A DNA stretch of 39,885 nucleotides, taken from the NCBI GenBank assembly GCA_027313145.1, contig DAHVEJ010000007.1, forward strand, positions 12,225 through 52,109. The letters run 5' to 3'. A program made the position numbers and the translations under genes. Source of the stretch: Phycisphaerales bacterium (GTDB taxonomy: Bacteria; Planctomycetota; Phycisphaerae; WQYP01). Under the pieces are notes generated by a model that saw nothing but the letters and a program-made list of their open reading frames with translations, did no database searches and had not been told where the DNA came from. Below, one piece after another: positions 18,036-26,666 of the stretch. Position 1 is the stretch's first letter, and every line of letters begins with the position of its first letter.

Positions 18036-20870
18036 ATGGAAAAGAAAAGTATTCGGATTCGCGGCGCACGCGAGCACAATCTTAAAGATGTCAGTCTCGA
18101 AATACCGCGCGATCAGTTGGTGGTTATCACCGGCCTGTCCGGATCGGGCAAAAGCTCTCTGGCCTTTGATACGATTTTTGCCGAGGGACAGCGCAAATAC
18201 GTGGAGTCCCTTTCCGCGTACGCCCGGCAATTTTTGCAGCAGATGCAAAAGCCCGATTGCGACGAAATTGAGGGATTGCCCCCGACAATCGCAATTGAAC
18301 AACGCGGCGGCGGCAGCAATCCACGTTCGACCGTGGCCACCACAACGGAAATATATGATTACATGCGAGTGCTTTTCGCGCGCACCGGTAAGCCGCATTG
18401 CTGGATATGCGGAGAACCTATTGCCGCACAATCCCCATCCCAGATTGTGCAAAATCTCATGCAATGGCCGGAAAATCAGCGGCTGATGGTTATTTCCCCG
18501 CTCGTGCGCGGACAGAAAGGTGCCCAGGTGGAGGCGCTGGAAGCCATGACACGGCAGGGGTTTGTCCGCGCTCGCGTGGATGGGCAGGTGATGGAGATTA
18601 AATCTGTTCCGGCTCTGGAAAAAAAGATTAAGCATACCGTGGAAGCGGTCGTGGATCGTCTGACCATTAAACCCGAGATACGCACCCGTCTGGCGGATTC
18701 TATCGAACTGGCGTTAAAACTTTCCGACGGGCTGGTGGTTATTGCACGGGAAGAATCTGGAAAATGGGTGGATCATACTTTTTCTTCCCGTTATGCCTGC
18801 CCGAATCATCCGGAAAGTTCACTGGAAGAACTGTCTCCCCGGCTGTTTTCCTTTAACAGCCCCTATGGCGCGTGCAGTCAGTGCGACGGGCTGGGAACGA
18901 TTCTCGAATTTGACGAGGAATTGATTGTTCCCGATAGAACCGTCCCCCTGCTTGATGGTGCCATTGAGCCGTTCAGCCGCAACGGCAAGCGGATGAACAT
19001 TTATTACAACCGACTGCTGCGGAAATTCTGCGAATCCTTCGGCCTCGACGGCCACACCGCCTTTGAGGATATCCCCGTAAAAATTCGGCAGATTCTTATT
19101 CATGGCACCACCGCCAAGGATGAAAAAGCCTTCGGCACGGAATTTGAAGGTGTGCTGCCCAACCTGCAGCGCCGCTGGGAAAACACGGATAGTGAATTTG
19201 TCAAAGCCCGCCTGCATGAATATTTAAGTGAGCAGGCCTGCGAAAAGTGTCATGGAGATCGTCTTAAGCCGCAGGCATTGGCGGTAAGAATCGGGAAATA
19301 TAACATCCGTGAGATTACCGCCTTGACCATCAGTGGCGCAATTGAACTTTTTGACAGCCTGAAGTTTTCCGGCGAGCAGGACCTGATCGCGGCTCCGATG
19401 TTGAAAGAAATTCGCGCCCGCCTGGGATTTATGAATAATGTGGGGCTGGGATACCTGACACTGGATCGGCAAACCGGTACGCTTTCCGGTGGCGAAGCCC
19501 AGCGCATTCGTCTGGCCACGCAGGTGGGTTCCGGCCTGGTGGGTGTGTGTTATGTCCTTGACGAACCCACCATTGGATTGCATCAGAGAGATAATGACCG
19601 CCTCATCCGAACGCTGCGGCACCTTACAGATATCGGTAATACCACCATTGTCGTGGAGCATGATGAAGATACAATTCGGGCCGCTGATTGGCTTATTGAT
19701 GTCGGTCCCGGTGCCGGATCCCATGGCGGGCGGATTATTGCCCAGGGCACGGTTCCGGAGGTGATGGCCTCACGCGAAAGCATTACCGCGAAATATCTTT
19801 CCGGTGAATATCAGATTCCCGTGCCAACCCAGCGGCGCAAGGCTGATTTTAAGCGGGTGCTGGAAATAACCGGGGCGGCGGAAAATAATCTGCGCGGCAT
19901 CGACGTAACATTTCCGCTGGGTGTTATGACGTGCGTGACCGGAGTTTCCGGATCGGGCAAGTCATCGCTGGTTAATCATATTTTATTGAAGGGACTCAAG
20001 CGGCAGTTGTACGGTTCCAAGGACCATCCCGGCCGGCACAAAAAAATTCTGGGCGTGGCGAACATAGATAAAGTTATTGAAATTGATCAATCGCCGATCG
20101 GCCGCACCCCGCGCAGCAACCCCGCCACGTATACCGGGGTCTTTGACTTGATTCGACAGTTATATGCCAAAACGCGTGAGGCCCGCATGCGCGGTTATCA
20201 GATCGGGCGGTTCAGTTTTAACGTGAAAGGCGGGCGGTGTGAAAGCTGCCAGGGGCAGGGCACCAAACGCATTGAAATGCACTTTCTGCCGGATGTATTT
20301 GTAACCTGCGAAGAGTGCCGCGGCACGCGTTACAACCGGGAAACACTGGAAATAAAATATCGCGGGAAATCCATTGCCGATGTGCTGGAAATGCGGATTG
20401 AAGAAGCCTTGCAGTTTTTTGACAGCTTTTCGCATATTCGCGGGTTCCTGCAGGCGCTAAATGATGTCGGATTGTCGTATGTGAAATTGGGGCAATCCAG
20501 CAACACGCTCTCCGGCGGCGAAGCGCAGCGGGTTAAACTTGCCACTGAACTGGCCAAAGCGGCCACGGGGCATACGTTGTACGTACTGGATGAACCTACC
20601 ACCGGTCTGCATTTTGCGGATATTCATAATTTGCTTCATGTGTTGAATCGCCTTGCGGATGCCGGTAATTCCGTGGTAATTATTGAACACAATCTCGATG
20701 TGATCAAATGCGCCGATTGGCTTATTGACATGGGGCCTGAGGGCGGCAGCGGCGGCGGGCAGGTGGTGGCCACCGGCACGCCAGAAGATGTCGCCCGTCA
20801 TCCCACCAGCCACACGGGCCGGTATCTGCAGCATAAGCTTCAGGCCCCGGTATTTGCCGCGGCGGGCTAA
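18036..20870 (+). CDS. uvrA: Excinuclease ABC subunit A
   Basis: IRGAREHNLKDVSLEIPRDQLVVITGLSGSGKSSLAFDTIFAEGQRKYVESLSAYARQFL; two Walker A, two LSGGEAQR signatures, Zn-finger CxxC pairs. Confidence 0.98.
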   Translation: MEKKSIRIRGAREHNLKDVSLEIPRDQLVVITGLSGSGKSSLAFDTIFAEGQRKYVESLSAYARQFLQQMQKPDCDEIEGLPPTIAIEQRGGGSNPRSTVATTTEIYDYMRVLFARTGKPHCWICGEPIAAQSPSQIVQNLMQWPENQRLMVISPLVRGQKGAQVEALEAMTRQGFVRARVDGQVMEIKSVPALEKKIKHTVEAVVDRLTIKPEIRTRLADSIELALKLSDGLVVIAREESGKWVDHTFSSRYACPNHPESSLEELSPRLFSFNSPYGACSQCDGLGTILEFDEELIVPDRTVPLLDGAIEPFSRNGKRMNIYYNRLLRKFCESFGLDGHTAFEDIPVKIRQILIHGTTAKDEKAFGTEFEGVLPNLQRRWENTDSEFVKARLHEYLSEQACEKCHGDRLKPQALAVRIGKYNIREITALTISGAIELFDSLKFSGEQDLIAAPMLKEIRARLGFMNNVGLGYLTLDRQTGTLSGGEAQRIRLATQVGSGLVGVCYVLDEPTIGLHQRDNDRLIRTLRHLTDIGNTTIVVEHDEDTIRAADWLIDVGPGAGSHGGRIIAQGTVPEVMASRESITAKYLSGEYQIPVPTQRRKADFKRVLEITGAAENNLRGIDVTFPLGVMTCVTGVSGSGKSSLVNHILLKGLKRQLYGSKDHPGRHKKILGVANIDKVIEIDQSPIGRTPRSNPATYTGVFDLIRQLYAKTREARMRGYQIGRFSFNVKGGRCESCQGQGTKRIEMHFLPDVFVTCEECRGTRYNRETLEIKYRGKSIADVLEMRIEEALQFFDSFSHIRGFLQALNDVGLSYVKLGQSSNTLSGGEAQRVKLATELAKAATGHTLYVLDEPTTGLHFADIHNLLHVLNRLADAGNSVVIIEHNLDVIKCADWLIDMGPEGGSGGGQVVATGTPEDVARHPTSHTGRYLQHKLQAPVFAAAG

Positions 20871-20899
20871 CGTATTGCCTGAGTTGGTTAGCGGCTTAT

Positions 20900-22126
20900 T
20901 CACCTGGACCAACGCTTGCCAACCTTAAGCGGCATTCCCAGTGATTGTGGAATCGCCTGCGCCCAGCGGGGCCACGCTGGGCGTTCCACGGCCTGAAAAA
21001 TCCCATTGCCCGAGATTGCCCGTGCATCGCGCAGGCTCCATACCGCGCCATCTTCGTGGAAAACCCCATTGAGCGTACCTTTGCCGCGCTGTGCCAGAAG
21101 CCACGCGGGCTTGAGCATCAGACTCCAAAAAAAACTTCCCACGGGCTTAGCGCGAATCATCGGTGCCATTGAGGCATAATCCGGCTCCCATTGATTTCCG
21201 GTCAGGCCTTTGCTGCCCCACCCTGACCCGCCCGTACGAATGCGCTGCCACTCCGTTACCCAAACCGGTTTCTTCAATGATCTCTCTGCCATGATTGTCT
21301 CATGCAAAGTACGCCGCACAGCCTCCACCGATGTCGGGAAGTCCGGATGCGTTTGCAGAACATCCGCGCCGGCATCAATAAACGCCATGCTCTGTTTCAA
21401 ATTGGCACCGCCGATGGATAACGCCGCCGTCCCACGATGTTTTGCGGCATGACGCATCATCGCTTCGGCAAACCGGTGCCGCGCCGCGCCCCACGGTTCG
21501 TTTTGCACTTCTATCGCCAGCAGGCGATGGTCATTGCGGTAATGATCCATGAACCAGTCCAGATATTTCACGGGACCATGCCAGAGCCGATGGTTCATGA
21601 CAATAGGCGAAGCCGGTGACAGCAGATCGGATGCGGTCAACGGATGACTATCCGCTATATGAGCCGCGGTGGGTTCCACGCCATCTCCTTCAAAGAGTAC
21701 TGGAAGGACTTTAATTCCAACTTCGTGACAAGAATTAAGAAAATGCGCAAATCGTTGCCGGAGGGCCGCCGGATCCTTCAACCAGAATTCATAACTCAGC
21801 CAGACCCGCAACGCGTTGAGCCTCAGGCTGCGGGCAAATCGCAGATCGCGCTTGGTAATGTCACTATCGTAATGCTGCCACATCTGATAAGCATTCCACG
21901 CTCGAGCCGGTATATAGATCGCCCCATACGGAAGCGCCCGCGTTGCCGCGGAGTCTCCGCTGCCACGCAGCGCAGTCGTGTATTTTTCCTCCGTGTTAGC
22001 CGCGACAGTTGCAGTAACCGAAACGAGGGCCGCAATGCCGGCGGCCGCGCCCCGTAGAAATTTCCGCCGATCAACCGTGGCACGGTCCGTGTCACCAGGT
22101 AAATTAGACATCTCGCGATTGCTCAT
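20900..22126 (-). CDS. Tat-exported GH5-like (cellulase-type) glycoside hydrolase
   Basis: Tat signal DRRKFLRGAAAGIAAL; TIM-barrel acid/base EVQNEPWG and WVTEWQ segments. Confidence 0.75.
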   Translation of the reverse strand: MSNREMSNLPGDTDRATVDRRKFLRGAAAGIAALVSVTATVAANTEEKYTTALRGSGDSAATRALPYGAIYIPARAWNAYQMWQHYDSDITKRDLRFARSLRLNALRVWLSYEFWLKDPAALRQRFAHFLNSCHEVGIKVLPVLFEGDGVEPTAAHIADSHPLTASDLLSPASPIVMNHRLWHGPVKYLDWFMDHYRNDHRLLAIEVQNEPWGAARHRFAEAMMRHAAKHRGTAALSIGGANLKQSMAFIDAGADVLQTHPDFPTSVEAVRRTLHETIMAERSLKKPVWVTEWQRIRTGGSGWGSKGLTGNQWEPDYASMAPMIRAKPVGSFFWSLMLKPAWLLAQRGKGTLNGVFHEDGAVWSLRDARAISGNGIFQAVERPAWPRWAQAIPQSLGMPLKVGKRWSR

Positions 22127-22335
22127 AATGTAATTTCCTCAAGATTGCCGCTTGTGATCGTAAACAGCAATTGTACGCTAATATAACGTCCGACCGTTCT
22201 CATGGCTGCAATTTAGATATAACACCCCCTACATTGAAATGAATTTCGCCGCCGAAATGTTGCCCCTTTAGCCCGCGCGGCTAAGATGGGGCGGACGAAT
22301 ATGCTTTGCCGACATGTTTTGTTTGATAGAAAGTT

Positions 22336-23049
22336 ATGATCATGCCACATCCTGAAATTTCTGATCGCCCGATGTTATGGTTCTCACGCGAGCAGTTGAT
22401 GGAAGTGGATCGACGGGCGGTGAAGGAATTTGGCATTTCGGTGTTGATGTTGATGGAAAATGCCGGTCGGGAGGTTGCCCAGGTCACACGCTCTTACATG
22501 ATGGAAAGTTCATCGGTGTTGATTCTGGCTGGGGCGGGAAATAATGGCGGCGACGGTCTGGTTGCCGCGCGGCATTTGGCCAATCATGGGCACCGGGTGA
22601 CGATTCTGCTGACGGTTGACGAACATAAGTATACTGGCGCGGCCTTAACGCAGCTCCAGATCACCCAAAAAATGCGGATTCCCCTGGCCATTCTTCCGCG
22701 GCAAAAAGATGCATTCCAACATTGGTTGGAAAATAGTGACGTCGGTGACGCCGTGGTGGATGCCATTTTCGGTACTGGGTTGAATCGCCCCTTGGATGGA
22801 TCAATCCAGGAGTTGATAGCCCAGGTAAATCAATCCAACCGCCGGGTCATAAGCGTGGACATACCCTCGGGCTTGGACTGTGATACCGGCCGGCCCTTGG
22901 GCATCGCGGTGCAGGCGGTCCACACAATAAGCTTTTGCGGTATGAAAATCGGATTTGAATCGGCGGAGGCCATCAGCTATCTGGGGCAGATATCCATTGG
23001 CGACATAGGTGCTCCGCAAGCCCTGCTGCAAGCCTGCTCGCAAATTTGA
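22336..23049 (+). CDS. nnrE: NAD(P)H-hydrate epimerase (YjeF N-terminal domain, stand-alone)
   Basis: LMLMENAGREVAQ, GAGNNGGDGLVAARHL, DAIFGTGLNRPLDG, VDIPSGLDCDTG. Confidence 0.92.
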   Translation: MIMPHPEISDRPMLWFSREQLMEVDRRAVKEFGISVLMLMENAGREVAQVTRSYMMESSSVLILAGAGNNGGDGLVAARHLANHGHRVTILLTVDEHKYTGAALTQLQITQKMRIPLAILPRQKDAFQHWLENSDVGDAVVDAIFGTGLNRPLDGSIQELIAQVNQSNRRVISVDIPSGLDCDTGRPLGIAVQAVHTISFCGMKIGFESAEAISYLGQISIGDIGAPQALLQACSQI

Positions 23050-23116
23050 CTTTGCCCCTCGGCAAAGCGTATTGTTCATGAAGCGAAGGCTCTTGGCGGC
23101 ACAGAGGAATAATTTT

Positions 23117-24775
23117 ATGCAGTGTTTTGCAAAACAGTCGGTATATTTTGGATGCGGATTAGTCCTTTCTATTTCTCCGTATGTTTGCCACAGCGCCGGC
23201 GCGGCCACGACCACGACTCTTGCGATTCAAAATGTCGCCCAGGATGTCGCTTATTCTCCGCAAATTCATGCCATTCTAAAAGACCCCTCAACGGGTGCCG
23301 TTTTGCAGGGTAATGGCGCGTACGGTGGCTACGGCAGTTACAGCTCATCGCTAAGTGGGTCCGGGCCGTATTACGACATTCAAGGTTATTTAGACACCGG
23401 AACCAGCGGAATATTACTTAGCCAGGGAGCACAGCAGGGGCTTGGCGTAAAACTCGCCACTTATAACGGAACGCCGGTTACCTATACCGATACCGGCTTG
23501 GGCGGGGCGGCATCGTACAATGTTTCAACGCCGTATGATCTGTCAACGGCGCAAATGAGTTCCGGTAATTATGACCAACAGCCTCCCCTCACCGGCTACA
23601 CCAATGACATCGGCGCTGTCAGAATGGAAACCTCAACCAGCGGCGGATATAACATTCTTGGAATGCCCGTCATGCAGGGAAAGGTGACTGTCTTCCACCC
23701 CGGAAACTTCAACGACTTAACTAACCCCATACCCACAACCAGCTATATATACAATCCGGGAACGCCCTATAATCCGGGTTCTCTTAACAGCGATCCCGGT
23801 ATTGTGCCAACGCCCTATAAGGTGCAGTTGAGTTTCGCGTCGTTTTCCAATTCCTCATTAATTCAGCCCACCGGCGCACCTGGACCGGTAGAATATGCCA
23901 ATCCTTTTATTGGTCCCAATCCACTTGATCCACAGGGTTCCACCGCAGGTATTCCGCCAGTGCAACTCGCACTCACCGAGCCTTCAGCCAGCGGGGGAAT
24001 CACACGTACCAGCACGGGGAGTTTTTTATTCGATACCGGCGCACAGGTGTCATTTATTTCCACAGCAGAGGCGGCAAATCTTGGAATCTCAGAGAATGTC
24101 AGCGCGGGCACCACAACCTTGGTTTATACGGATACCGGCAAGGCCGTGCCCAATCAGTTTTCTCCTCCCATTGCCGGTGCTGGCGGAAGCTCGGCCAGCC
24201 CCGCCGGATTCTATCTGGATTCATTGACCCTGCAGACCACCGGCGGCCAGGTCATTAAATTTGTCAATGCTCCGGTTGCGGTGTTGAATGTTACTGTAAC
24301 AAATCCCACTACCGGCCAACCCATCACCCTCGCCGGTGACCTGGGCATGAACTTTTTTGAAAGCGGCGGATTAACCAACAATTTTAATAGCGGCTTTCAA
24401 TGGTTTACCCTGGATCAACCCAATGGCCTTCTGGGTATTTCCCCGGCATTACCACTTCTCGGAGATGCCAACGGCGACGGCGTGGTAAATAATCTTGATC
24501 TTGCCACGGTGTTGGCCCACCTGAATCAACCGTCCGGTGGATTGTGGAGCAATGGGGACTTTACCGGCAGTGGAATGGTTACCAACGCGGATTTGGCGAT
24601 TGTTCTCAATAACCTCAACACCGGCAGCTCGACAACCACCGCAGCGCTGCTTGCCAACAGTGCCGCATCCGTGCCTGCCCCGACATCTCTGGCTCTGCTT
24701 GCTCTGGGTATTTCGGCGGCGCTTGGCCTCAAGAAGAGCAAGCCGGCAAATCATAAACAGGCATTGAGGCAATGA
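23117..24775 (+). CDS. Secreted aspartic-protease-like protein with dockerin-like repeats and PEP-CTERM-like anchor
   Basis: AGAGGA RBS, signal peptide; two DTG motifs (LDTGTSGILLS, FDTGAQVSFIS), two psi-psi-G motifs (NILGMPVM, GDLGMNFF), GDANGDGVVNNLDLATVL / GDFTGSGMVTNADLAIVL, C-terminal VPAPTSLALLALGISAALGLKKSK. Confidence 0.75.
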   Translation: MQCFAKQSVYFGCGLVLSISPYVCHSAGAATTTTLAIQNVAQDVAYSPQIHAILKDPSTGAVLQGNGAYGGYGSYSSSLSGSGPYYDIQGYLDTGTSGILLSQGAQQGLGVKLATYNGTPVTYTDTGLGGAASYNVSTPYDLSTAQMSSGNYDQQPPLTGYTNDIGAVRMETSTSGGYNILGMPVMQGKVTVFHPGNFNDLTNPIPTTSYIYNPGTPYNPGSLNSDPGIVPTPYKVQLSFASFSNSSLIQPTGAPGPVEYANPFIGPNPLDPQGSTAGIPPVQLALTEPSASGGITRTSTGSFLFDTGAQVSFISTAEAANLGISENVSAGTTTLVYTDTGKAVPNQFSPPIAGAGGSSASPAGFYLDSLTLQTTGGQVIKFVNAPVAVLNVTVTNPTTGQPITLAGDLGMNFFESGGLTNNFNSGFQWFTLDQPNGLLGISPALPLLGDANGDGVVNNLDLATVLAHLNQPSGGLWSNGDFTGSGMVTNADLAIVLNNLNTGSSTTTAALLANSAASVPAPTSLALLALGISAALGLKKSKPANHKQALRQ

Positions 24776-25159
24776 AGCCGTGGCAATTTTCCCCCGCACC
24801 GCCCTGCATTAAAACTTCACATAACCGCTGGCTTTGCCGGCGATGTTCATTGGGAGTGCCGCGCAAAGCGGCCATTACTCGGACAGGCTCCCAGGTATTG
24901 TTCGTGAAGTATTGGGATGCGACAAGTTGGATGATATCCACCAATGCATTTGGCATCCTGCGGCCCAAGGAAGGTCTCTCTGCCAAATATCGTGCGGAGG
25001 TACCGAGTCACCCACCGGAACCTTTTGGATATCATTTGGGCATCATGGCACTAAAAACCATGCCCTAAAAACCATGCCCGCTGGCCAGCAACCCATTGTC
25101 GGCCTTACAATCATGCACTTGGATTTGTGTTTACTTGGACTTCATAACAGGAAATTCAA

Positions 25160-26497
25160 ATGGCTGATATTCAACCCCTTGCGGCGATTCGCTATCCGCA
25201 GAGCGAACAAACCGCTCTTATTTCTCCCCCTTACGATGTGCTATCCAGTTCGGATAAGCAACATCTGCTGGAAAAAAATCCCCACAACATTGTCGCTGTG
25301 GATTTGCCCCATGTGCCCCCCAAAAACGCCGGCCCCGCCCAGGCGTATGAACAGGCCGCAAAAACCATGACAGCGTGGATCCAGCAGGGCGTGCTGCAGC
25401 GTGACTCGGTGCCGGCACTGTATCCCTATGAACAAACTTATACCTATGATGGCAAAACCTATCATCGCCGCGGATTATTCTGCCGCGTGCGGCTGGAAGA
25501 ATTCGGCCCGGAAGGGACGATTCATCCCCATGAACAGACGTTCAGCGGCCCCAAGGAAGATCGTCTGATGCTCATGCGGGCTACACACGCCAATTTGTCT
25601 CCCGTATTTGGCCTCTATGATGACGCCGCCAATGTTGTGACGGGCAAGTTGTTTGCCGCCACCACCGGGCGCTCGCCCGTGGCAACCGCCAAACTCCCAT
25701 CCCAGGATGGCCAATCACAGGTAACCTCGGAACTTTGGCAAGTGACCGACCCGCAGGTGATCGCGTCAGTGCAGAGCCTGCTGCGTGAAAAACATTTGTA
25801 CATCGCTGATGGGCATCATCGTTACGGTACATGCCTGAATTATCGGGCGGAAGTGGCCGCTAAAAATGGGGCGGCGTTGCCCAGGGATCACAACGCTAAT
25901 TTTGCATTATTTGTGCTCATTGCCATGCAAGATCCCGGTCTGATTGTTCTGCCTACGCACCGTGTTGCGGCTAATCTCTCCGGATTTTCCATTGAGGCAT
26001 TTCTGCGTGCCGCCTCGGGTCAGCTTCAGCGCGTGTCGGAAGAGTTTGCCGGTGATGGTATGGATGCTCTTGAAAAGTGCCTGCCGGAGTATGGTCTTCA
26101 TGCCATGGGCATTTATGACCCCAAAACGGATCGTGTCGTTGTAGTGCGGCCGATGGAAAGGGACCCGTTGGGAAAAATCAGTAACGACCCGGCGCTGGCT
26201 GGTAAATCCGAACCGTGGCGGCAACTGGATGTGGCCATATTGCAGCATCTGATATTTGACCGCGTTGTGGCTCCGACGTTTGCTCCGGGCCAGACTATGC
26301 AATGGGCCTTTCCGCATGTAGCGCATGAGGTGCGGGAAATGTGCCAATCCGGACATTATCAGGCCGGCTTTGTTTTGCAGCCCACCGCCTTGGAATCGGT
26401 GCGGCAGCTCTGCAATGCCAATGAACTTATGCCGCAGAAGAGTACCTTTTTCTACCCCAAACTGGCCACGGGGATGGTCATAAATGCTCTGACATGA
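25160..26497 (+). CDS. DUF1015 family protein (SerK-like kinase superfamily)
   Basis: ISPPYDVLSSSDKQHLLEKNPHNIVAVDLP, HPHEQTFSGPKEDRLMLMRATHANLSPVFGLYDD, YIADGHHRYGTCLNYR. Confidence 0.9.
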   Translation: MADIQPLAAIRYPQSEQTALISPPYDVLSSSDKQHLLEKNPHNIVAVDLPHVPPKNAGPAQAYEQAAKTMTAWIQQGVLQRDSVPALYPYEQTYTYDGKTYHRRGLFCRVRLEEFGPEGTIHPHEQTFSGPKEDRLMLMRATHANLSPVFGLYDDAANVVTGKLFAATTGRSPVATAKLPSQDGQSQVTSELWQVTDPQVIASVQSLLREKHLYIADGHHRYGTCLNYRAEVAAKNGAALPRDHNANFALFVLIAMQDPGLIVLPTHRVAANLSGFSIEAFLRAASGQLQRVSEEFAGDGMDALEKCLPEYGLHAMGIYDPKTDRVVVVRPMERDPLGKISNDPALAGKSEPWRQLDVAILQHLIFDRVVAPTFAPGQTMQWAFPHVAHEVREMCQSGHYQAGFVLQPTALESVRQLCNANELMPQKSTFFYPKLATGMVINALT

Positions 26498-26666
26498 TTC
26501 CCCTGTTTGCTTTCCGTAATTTTGCGGGAAAGGGCGGGCGCTGTCATGGACCGGGACAACAAACTGGTGGAAGGTGCGTTAGGCCTATGGAAGACTCTGG
26601 GCGGCGAGAAAAAAAGGCGTAGCCAACAATGGAAGGGTGCCTTTAGTCCTTGTACGGGTTGACGAA

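Noticed and set aside
17937-18635. 232-aa minus-strand ORF
   Set aside because: Antisense to the start of uvrA; no family motifs.
24772-25370. Overlapping ORFs after the aspartic-protease-like gene (98 aa and 178 aa)
   Set aside because: Several frames are open on both strands, none with convincing family motifs; the 178-aa frame runs into the DUF1015 gene out of frame.
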